From positions 5,478,501 to 5,542,500 of the forward strand of contig NZ_CP050063.1 in NCBI RefSeq assembly GCF_011604685.1: DNA of 64,000 nt, written 5' to 3'. Every line of letters begins with the position of its first letter. The stretch's first letter is position 1. Under the pieces are notes generated by a model that saw only the letters and a list, made by a program, of their open reading frames with translations, searched no databases and was not told where the DNA came from. The DNA is from Spirosoma aureum. GTDB lineage: Bacteria > Bacteroidota > Bacteroidia > Cytophagales > Spirosomataceae. The translations under genes were made by a program, and so were the position numbers. Below are positions 9,701-17,200 of this stretch, piece after piece.

Positions 9701-12700
9701 CGACGGCTGTGAGCTCAGCCACCTTCACGGCGGTCTTCAATGGACTCGTCTCCGATGGGCAGAGCCATACCGTCACGGCTAGCTTGCCCGGCTGTTCGAC
9801 CACCACGGCCACCTATACCGCTCCGGCATCGTGCACCATAGCCCCGGTCTGCTCGATCACGGCGGTAGCTACGCCAGGGCTCTGCGCCACGGCTACCAAC
9901 GCCTACTCAGCCACCGCTGTGGTCACGCTGGCTAACCCCACACCCGGTGTGCTCACCGTCACCAACGGGGCTCAGAGTCTGACCTTCGCCACGACGGCTG
10001 TGAGCTCAGCCACCTTCACGGCGGTCTTCAACGGCCTCGTCTCCGATGGGCAGAGTCATACCGTCACGGCTAGCCTGCCCGGCTGTTCGACCACGACCAC
10101 GACCTATGTGGCCCCAGCATCGTGCACCATAGCCCCGGTCTGCTCGATCACAGCGGTGGCTACGCCGGGGCTCTGCGCCACGGCCACCAACGCCTATTCG
10201 GCCACCGCTGTGGTGAGGCTGACCAACCCCACACCCGGTGTGCTCACCGTCACCAATGGGACCCAGAGTCTGACCACCACCATTGCCAGCGGACTCGACA
10301 GCTTCTCCTTCACGGCGGTCTTCAACGGCCTCATCTCCGATGGGCAGAGTCATACCGTCACGGCTAGCCTGCCCGGCTGTTCGACCACGACCGCTACCTA
10401 TACCGCCCCGGTATCGTGCACCATAGCCCCGGTCTGCTCGATGAGTGCGGTGGCTACACCGGGGCTCTGTGCTACGGCTACCAACGCCTACTCGGCAACG
10501 GCCCTCGTCACCCTGACCAACCTCACACCCGGTGTGCTCACCGTCACCAACGGGGCTCAGAGTCTGACCTTCGCCACGACGGCTGTGAGCTCAGCCACCT
10601 TCACGGCGGTTTTCAACGGCCTCGTCTCCGATGGGCAGAGTCATACCGTCACGGCTAGCTTGCCCGGCTGTTCGACCACCACGGCCACCTATACCGCTCC
10701 GGCATCGTGCACCATAGCCCCGGTCTGCTCGATCACGGCGGTAGCTACGCCAGGGCTCTGCGCCACGGCTACCAACGCCTACTCAGCCACCGCTGTGGTC
10801 ACGCTGGCTAACCCCACACCCGGTGTGCTCACCGTCACCAACGGGGCTCAGAGTCTGACCTTCGCCACGACGGCTGTGAGCTCAGCCACCTTCACGGCGG
10901 TTTTCAACGGCCTCGTCTCCGATGGGCAGAGTCATACCGTCACGGCTAGCCTGCCCGGCTGTTCGACCACGACCACGACCTATGTGGCCCCAGCATCGTG
11001 CACCATAGCCCCGGTCTGCTCGATCACAGCGGTGGCTACGCCGGGGCTCTGCGCCACGGCCACCAACGCCTATTCGGCCACCGCTGTGGTGAGGCTGACC
11101 AACCCCACACCCGGTGTGCTCACCGTCACCAATGGGACCCAGAGTCTGACCACCACCATTGCCAGCGGACTCGACAGCTTCTCCTTCACGGCGGTCTTCA
11201 ACGGCCTCATCTCCGATGGGCAGAGTCATACCGTCACGGCTAGCCTGCCCGGCTGTTCGACCACGACCACGACCTATGTGGCCCCAGCATCGTGCACCAT
11301 AGCCCCGGTCTGCTCGATCACAGCGGTGGCTACGCCGGGGCTCTGCGCCACGGCCACCAACGCCTATTCGGCCACCGCTGTGGTGAGGCTGACCAACCCC
11401 ACACCCGGTGTGCTCACCGTCACCAATGGGACCCAGAGTCTGACCACCACCATTGCCAGCGGACTCGACAGCTTCTCCTTCACGGCGGTCTTCAACGGCC
11501 TCATCTCCGATGGGCAGAGTCATACCGTCACGGCTAGCCTACCCGGCTGCTCGACCACGACCGCTACCTATACCGCCCCGGTATCGTGCACCATAGCCCC
11601 GGTCTGCTCGATGAGTGCGGTGGCTACACCGGGGCTCTGTGCCACGGCTACCAACGCCTACTCGGCAACGGCCCTCGTCACCCTGACCAACCTCACACCC
11701 GGTGTGCTCACCGTCACCAACGGGGCTCAGAGTCTGACCTTCGCCACGACGGCTGTGAGCTCAGCCACCTTCACGGCGGTTTTCAACGGCCTCGTCTCCG
11801 ATGGGCAGAGTCATACCGTCACGGCTAGCTTGCCCGGTTGCTCCACCACCACGGCCACCTATACCGCCCCGGAATCCTGCACCCTAGCCCCGCCCTGTTC
11901 GATAAGTGCCCTGGTCACGGCCGGTAGTTGCGCCACGGCTACCAACGCCTACTCAGCCACCGCTGTGGTGAGGCTGACCAACCCCACGCCCGGTGTGCTC
12001 ACCGTCACCAACGGGGCTCAGAGTCTGACCTTCGCCACGACGGCTGTGAGCTCAGCCACCTTCACGGCCACCTTCAACGGCCTCACCTCCGATGGGCAGA
12101 GCCATACCGTCACGGCCAGCCTACCCGGCTGTTCGACCACCACGGCCACCTATACCGCTCCTACTAGTTGCTCACTCGCACCGGCGCTGGCACTGATTAT
12201 TACCCCTGGCACTTGCAATACAGCTACCAATCAGTATGTGGTCACGGGAAGCATCAGCCTCACAGCGACTTCCGCTGGCACCCTAACCATATCCGACGGT
12301 ACGTCTACAACCACCGTTTCGGTAACGGCAAATCAGCCTTCGGTAACCTTCAATTTGGCTGGACTTCCCTCGGGAACAGGCAGTCACTCCCTGACGGTCA
12401 GCTATCTGGGTAAAATCTCCAGTGTTACCTACACAGCTCCATTGTCTTGTACAATAACACCACCTTGCTTACTCAACTTAGTGGTTGCCCCTGATGTTTG
12501 CAACACAGCTACTAACCAGTATAGTGTCAGAGGAACCATTTCGGCAACCAATACAATTGGCAGTCAACTGGTTACCATTACCGATGGCATTGTCAGCATG
12601 ACTGCAACCCTCGTAGGCAATGAGCCAACCAGTTTCACCCTGAGCGGTTTAACCAGTAGTGGTACGTTGCATACCCTAACAGCTTCAGCAACGAACTGTG

Positions 12701-14028
12701 GCCTGACCAGCACCACTTACACCGCACCAGCTTCCTGCTCGGTAGCACCAACGGCCGGACTGGGTGACTTCGTCTGGAGTGATACCAACAAGAATGGCAT
12801 TCAGGATGCGGGCGAAGCCCCCATCCCCAACGTAGTGGCGACCCTGTTCATCAATGGGGTCAGCTCGGCCACCACCCTGACCAATGCCACTGGCTTCTAC
12901 TCCTTCACCGGACTCACACCCGGATCGAGTCTCTCCTACTCGGTAGGCTTCACCGCCCCCAACGGCTACACCGCCACGCTGGCCAATGTGGGCGATGACA
13001 CCAAGGATTCGGATGCTGACCTTATTACCGGGAAAACTCAGGCCATCACCCTGACCGCGGGTGAGTTCAATCCGACTCTGGATGCGGGCTTCTCTGGAAC
13101 TAACCCAGAGCTCAGTCTGGACAAACGGGTCGACAAGTCGAAAGCTACCCTCGGTGAGGTCCTCTCCTACAGCCTTGTGCTCACCAATACCGGCACCACG
13201 GTGGCTACCAATGTGGTCGTTCAGGACTCAACCTCTGCGGGCCTGAGCTACGTGCTCAATTCGGCCACCGCTCCGGTGGGCACTACCTTTACCCAGGGTA
13301 CACCCATCAGCCACTGGACAATCGCCAGCCTCAATCCGGGCCAGAGTCTGACGCTTACCGTCCAGGCCAAAGCTGATAGCAGTGGTATCCTCTACAATAC
13401 AGCCACGATTCCAGGGGATACGGCGAAAGTCTGTACATCGATCCCGGTCAAAATGTGCCTTGGTGATGAATACACCCTGACCGCACCTGTGGGACGACCC
13501 AGCTATCGATGGTTTAAGGATGGTATCCTTATCCAGGCTCAGTCTAGTAATGAGTTAGTTGTAAATGAACCGGGCTCATACAGTTTGGAGAGTGACAATA
13601 CCGGGGGAATATGCCCTGATTTCTCGTGCTGCCCCTTCATTTTAGAACTCGATACTCTACCCGACTATCAGGCGGTAGCCGTAGCTGCGACCTGTCAGGG
13701 CAATACGCCCCAAAACAACGGACAAGTGGTGCTAAGCCAGTTCAATCCGAAACACACCTATCAGTATTCGCCAGGAGCCTCCTTTAACCCTGCGGCTTCG
13801 CTTTCGGGTCCGGCTCAGGTGATTCCAGCCAATGGCGTGCTTGCTAGCACACTGGCGAGTCCTGGGGTGGCAACCGCTTATACAGTGCGTGTCTACAACC
13901 AGTCAGGTTGTTACTCAGACATGACCGTATTATTGATGCCAACAGTATGTGATTGTCCGGCGGAGGTCTGTTTGCCGTACGTAATCAAACAAACCAAGCG
14001 TCCTGGACGCCTGGGAGATCAAAAGTAA
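6793..14028 (+). CDS. Giant exported repeat protein with SdrD-B and DUF11 modules
   Basis: A 2411-residue exported protein. A hydrophobic leader near residues 25-50 ends at a likely cleavage site after YAQ. About residues 55-535 look like a beta-propeller (repeated blade-like motifs such as GIGYNHIDNRVYYAVW and DIEFSSDGKM). Then come 15 modules of about 97 residues with four cysteines each: one divergent, twelve almost identical (from residue 632) and two divergent. After these come an SdrD-B module (GLGDFVWSDTNKNG), a DUF11 module (SLDKRVDKSKATLGEV), an Ig-like module (YRWFKDGILI) and a cysteine-containing tail. This architecture fits a cell-surface or secreted adhesive protein. The tail is not the classic type IX secretion domain. 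The partner gene at 14256 has the same plan. The start at 6793 is the only good ATG before the leader; a later Met within the leader is possible. Confidence 0.88.
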   Translation: MTLLYHLQLISLQTQGTKIHLDQSLFRWIFRTIIFSVGMVLITTIKQETYAQLPLVEGQSIVTCGTGDVYTIKPSNPNDPVIGIKDVRSLPSASPAPFEPSAYMASDWLYGTVNDATGRTDKLGTVFGITYDKQKNIYTTHYSGWGVWATGGAAGAATVKASYPRPTDGFYPKGSDNPGKGGPGAIYKIDANTEAVTVLATLPQSASIPLFDPASSVACCGAGTPFTDPYGRSTVVWYYHQTNKTGPGLGNIDYDYIHNQLFVTNLEDGKIYRISTSGTILSNFDPMSADDGLAGYAPLGERIWGIGYNHIDNRVYYAVWNQEIGSTTQNTIRSVALNASGDFVAGSDKLEITVPFVNGYTARNGGNGTAWVADPITDIEFSSDGKMLMSGKSMIWDWVERAHSSRPLEYVKSGSSWTLNKEFFVGSFLTQTNAAGGVDYGYMNGMVNSANKEQMIWASSNVIRTSFDNVTPALPDFDIVYGAQGVPISSTVTEANKTEQGVMDGTWNFDYNGDYQLNNKGYIGDIDIYSDFPPVCALNTTAVPTTCAPATNQYNISGTVSLTAAVAGTLTISTGASATTIAVTAATTSVNYTLNGLVSDGQSHTVTASLPGCSTTTATYTAPASCTLAPVCSMSAVATPGLCATATNAYSATALVTLTNPTPGVLTVTNGAQSLTFATTAVSSATFTAVFNGLVSDGQSHTVTASLPGCSTTTATYTAPASCTLAPVCSMSAVATPGLCATATNAYSATAVVKLTNPTPGVLTVTNGAQSLTFATTAVSSATFTAVFNGLVSDGQSHTVTASLPGCSTTTATYTAPASCTIAPVCSITAVATPGLCATATNAYSATAVVKLTNPTPGVLTVTNGAQSLTFATTAVSSATFTAVFNGLVSDGQSHTVTASLPGCSTTTATYTAPASCTIAPVCSITAVATPGLCATATNAYSATAVVKLTNPTPGVLTVTNGAQSLTFATTAVSSATFTAVFNGLVSDGQSHTVTASLPGCSTTTATYTAPASCTIAPVCSITAVATPGLCATATNAYSATAVVTLANPTPGVLTVTNGAQSLTFATTAVSSATFTAVFNGLVSDGQSHTVTASLPGCSTTTTTYVAPASCTIAPVCSITAVATPGLCATATNAYSATAVVRLTNPTPGVLTVTNGTQSLTTTIASGLDSFSFTAVFNGLISDGQSHTVTASLPGCSTTTATYTAPVSCTIAPVCSMSAVATPGLCATATNAYSATALVTLTNLTPGVLTVTNGAQSLTFATTAVSSATFTAVFNGLVSDGQSHTVTASLPGCSTTTATYTAPASCTIAPVCSITAVATPGLCATATNAYSATAVVTLANPTPGVLTVTNGAQSLTFATTAVSSATFTAVFNGLVSDGQSHTVTASLPGCSTTTTTYVAPASCTIAPVCSITAVATPGLCATATNAYSATAVVRLTNPTPGVLTVTNGTQSLTTTIASGLDSFSFTAVFNGLISDGQSHTVTASLPGCSTTTTTYVAPASCTIAPVCSITAVATPGLCATATNAYSATAVVRLTNPTPGVLTVTNGTQSLTTTIASGLDSFSFTAVFNGLISDGQSHTVTASLPGCSTTTATYTAPVSCTIAPVCSMSAVATPGLCATATNAYSATALVTLTNLTPGVLTVTNGAQSLTFATTAVSSATFTAVFNGLVSDGQSHTVTASLPGCSTTTATYTAPESCTLAPPCSISALVTAGSCATATNAYSATAVVRLTNPTPGVLTVTNGAQSLTFATTAVSSATFTATFNGLTSDGQSHTVTASLPGCSTTTATYTAPTSCSLAPALALIITPGTCNTATNQYVVTGSISLTATSAGTLTISDGTSTTTVSVTANQPSVTFNLAGLPSGTGSHSLTVSYLGKISSVTYTAPLSCTITPPCLLNLVVAPDVCNTATNQYSVRGTISATNTIGSQLVTITDGIVSMTATLVGNEPTSFTLSGLTSSGTLHTLTASATNCGLTSTTYTAPASCSVAPTAGLGDFVWSDTNKNGIQDAGEAPIPNVVATLFINGVSSATTLTNATGFYSFTGLTPGSSLSYSVGFTAPNGYTATLANVGDDTKDSDADLITGKTQAITLTAGEFNPTLDAGFSGTNPELSLDKRVDKSKATLGEVLSYSLVLTNTGTTVATNVVVQDSTSAGLSYVLNSATAPVGTTFTQGTPISHWTIASLNPGQSLTLTVQAKADSSGILYNTATIPGDTAKVCTSIPVKMCLGDEYTLTAPVGRPSYRWFKDGILIQAQSSNELVVNEPGSYSLESDNTGGICPDFSCCPFILELDTLPDYQAVAVAATCQGNTPQNNGQVVLSQFNPKHTYQYSPGASFNPAASLSGPAQVIPANGVLASTLASPGVATAYTVRVYNQSGCYSDMTVLLMPTVCDCPAEVCLPYVIKQTKRPGRLGDQK
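8686..12186 (+). repeat. Tandem repeat array: twelve 291/294-bp coding units
   Basis: Twelve head-to-tail units inside the giant gene. They start at the TGC codons at 8686, 8977, 9268, 9559, 9850, 10141, 10435, 10726, 11017, 11311, 11605 and 11896. Most units are 291 bp. Units 6, 9 and 10 are 294 bp because they encode TTTIASGLDSFSF in place of TFATTAVSSATF. Unit types recur in a higher-order pattern: the 5-6-7 block at 9850-10725 reappears as 8-9-10-11 at 10726-11895, with the middle type doubled. Near identity at the DNA level indicates recent expansion or homogenisation. The array is likely to be prone to recombination and assembly collapse, so the unit count may not be exact in the real genome. 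Confidence 0.95.
12755..13943 (+). repeat. Long near-identical block, copy A
   Basis: This 3' part of the first giant gene matches 18181-19369 in the second at a constant offset of 5426 bases without gaps. Positions 12755-13574 differ at only about seven sites by eye. A 46-base patch at 13575-13620 is clearly diverged but keeps the same length, and 13621-13943 is again almost identical. The block covers the SdrD-B, DUF11 and Ig-like modules. This is the signature of recent duplication or gene conversion. Confidence 0.93.
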
Positions 14029-14255
14029 TCCATGAAGGAAGTAGACCCCTGAACTGCCCTTTCTGCTTACTCCAAATAGGTTGTTTTCTACGCTGAAAGA
14101 GTTTCCCTGACTAACCCTATAATCGCATCTGATCACCGGTTAGAAAGGGGGCTCTATCATCAATACGAGATGCTATGTACTCACGAAAATGCCCATTTAC
14201 CTGATCAATACCATTCAGACAAATAGACCCACTGTCAATATTTAAACCTGATTTT

Positions 14256-17200
14256 ATGAATATGCCTCCAATTTTACGACAACGGATACAGTTAAAAGCA
14301 TCGTGCACGATGCTGTGGACTGTGCCCAGGAACCTTCTGTCTATATGGCTTTTATTCGGCCTGGCAGGACTTTTAAGCCCTATTTTAACACAAGCACAAT
14401 GTCCGACTATACTATCTGTAACTACTTCAGATTGTTACTATGTTGGTGGACAAAGCAAAGCTACTGTAAGTGCTACGATAGGTTGGAACAACACTGGCTC
14501 TGAGGATATCCTAGTCCAACTCACTACTCTGACTGGAACACCAATTGCCTCCCGAACATTTAAAACGGGCACCTTTACCCAGGCATATACTGCCACTATT
14601 AGTGGGCAGCAAACCATCGTATCGCCCCAGGTTATTGCGTTTGAAATACCCGCTGATGGCTCTAAAGGCCTGGTAAGAGTATTGAGGGGAAGTTGTACAC
14701 CCAGTACGTTCCTATGGCCTTATACGGCTCCGTCTGCCTGTCAGCCCACGGCATGCCCGGCTAATACGCTAGGTGGAACTGTATATTATGACTTTGATGC
14801 CAACGGCATTCAGGCAACCGGTGAAACAGTGGGTGTTCAAAATGTTACCGTTACTGCCTTTCCCAAAATTGGCTCTCCAGTCTCGACTACGACCGATGCG
14901 TTCGGTATTTTTAGCCTTACTATTCCGACCACTGCTTATCCCGTACGATTAGAGTATTCGAACATTCCGGCTTTTCTGTCGGGAGGCAAAAGTGGACCCA
15001 ATGGAACCAACAGTCGCACAACGGTTCAGTTTATCAGTGCACCAACCTGCACCGCGAGTCTGGGCGTACTGAATCAAAACGAATACTGCGAAACCAATCC
15101 ATTGCTGGCCACACCCTGTTACACGAATGGGGACCCATTAGGAGGAGGCACTTCAGGTACTGCTCCGGCAATTGTTGGGTTTAACTATAATTCAGCGGGA
15201 CGCAGTGGACCTGAAACATTTATGATAGAAGGTTCTCAGGTTGGGTCAACCTGGGCGATGGCATACAACAAATTTACCAAACGACTCTTTGCATCTGCTA
15301 CCGTAAAACGCTATACCGGTTTAGGCCCACAAGGTATTGGTGGTATCTATGCCATCGACTTAACGAATCCGGCTGCACCGATCGTATCCAACTTTCTTAA
15401 TGTAGTCACCGACCTTGGTATTGATGTCGGTAGTATTGGTACGAATTTAGAACGTGGTTTAAATGCCGAACGAACGACGCCCAGCCACGACCCAGTTACC
15501 TTTTCAAAGATCGGCAAAATTGGTATCGGTGGAATGGACCTGTCAGATGATAATACTAAACTTTACTTCACCAACCTGTTCACCAATACCGTTCATCAGG
15601 TCGATATAACAGCGTATAACAGCAATGGAACCAAACCCACAGCGGCAAACGTAACGACATTTGCGATTCCTGACCCAGGCTGCATCGGCGGTACACCACA
15701 CAGTTGGGCCTTAAAAGTATATCGGAATAAAGTCTATGTAGGGGGCGTTTGCAATGCTTCCGCAAATTCAAAATCCGCTCTGTCTGCATACGTTTATCAA
15801 CTCGACCCAGTAGCGAATACATGGACAAAAGTACTTACGATTCCGCTGACCTACCCAAAAGGTTTTGTTTCTTATAATCCAAGTATTACGGGCTGGTATC
15901 CCTGGAATGATGATTTATCGACTTTTAATATGATTCCCAGTGGATCCAATTTTGTCGCTTTTTATCCGCAACCCATTTTATCCGACATTGAATTTGACGT
16001 TGATGGCACCATGGTGCTGGGGTTCATTGATCGGACGGGTATGCAACTCGGCTTTTTTAACTATGGCTTAACGGGAACAACGTTATACGTAGGCAATGCT
16101 GGTGGAGATATATTAAGAGCCTACAACAGCAATAACACGTTCATACTGGAAAACAATGCAAAAGCTGGTCCTGCTACCGGTTATGGAACAGCCAATAACC
16201 AGGGGCCTGGATTTGGTGAATTTTACAACGACAACATGTATCAGTTAGATAACCCAAATGTGATATATCATGCTGAAAATAGCGAAGGTGGACTAGCGCT
16301 ACGACCCGGTTCGGGCGAAGTAGTCACTACCGCTATGGACCCAATTAACCCAAATGATGCATCCGACTACCCGAACGTCATATACTCGGGAGGAGTACGC
16401 CATTTAAATAACAACAACGGTGGCGTAAATAGTGCGTTCATCCTTTACCAAACAGCTACTGGCAATAATACACAACCAAACCCAGGCACATTTGGAAAAT
16501 CAACGGGTTTAGGGGATCTGGAGCTAGTTTGCTCAGCAGCTACTTATCTGGAACTAGGCAACCGAATCTGGAACGATTCCGACCATGATGGCGTGCAGGA
16601 CCCCAGCGAATTACCCATAGCAGGTGTTATAGTCAATTTATACAATGCCACAACGGGTGCTTTGGTGGCATCCAGGACTTCCTCAGCAAGCGGAGAATAT
16701 TACTTTTCTACACTATTGGGGGATGCGTTATTACCCAATACGGCCTATAACATTCTGTTTGGAGTGGGTCAGTTTAACAGCGGTACGCAGGAACTGACGG
16801 TTAATGCTAATAAATTCAAATTGACGCTAGCAAACGTGGGTGAGGGGAGCATACCTGACCAGAACGACTCGGATGCTGACCCCAATGTGTTGTCTACGGT
16901 TCTGGGTGCCCAACCAGGTGGTATTCCACAAATTAACGTCACTACAGGTGATTTTGGCTTTGTCGATCACACTTTCGATGCCGGTGTCTTTTGTTCGGAT
17001 ATCAAGGCAACACTAGCGCCGGTACCCGCCACCTGTACAGCAACAACAGAAAACAATAATGGCCAGGTTAACATCACATCGGTGACGAATGCGAGTCGCT
17101 TCGCTGTTAGTATAGGTACGTCTTATACTGGTGTGGCCTACGCTAGTGCAACTGCTATCGGGTCGCTTCCACAAACAGTGGTCAATAATGCGCCCAATGA

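Noticed and set aside
10882..11523. 213-codon minus-strand frame, arginine- and glycine-rich
   Set aside because: It is antisense to the repeat units and owes its openness to their skewed codon use. The peptide itself is a perfect copy of the 98-codon period.
8686..12186. Regular repeats that might suggest a CRISPR array
   Set aside because: The period is 291/294 bp, there are no unique spacers, and the units are in frame within one protein.
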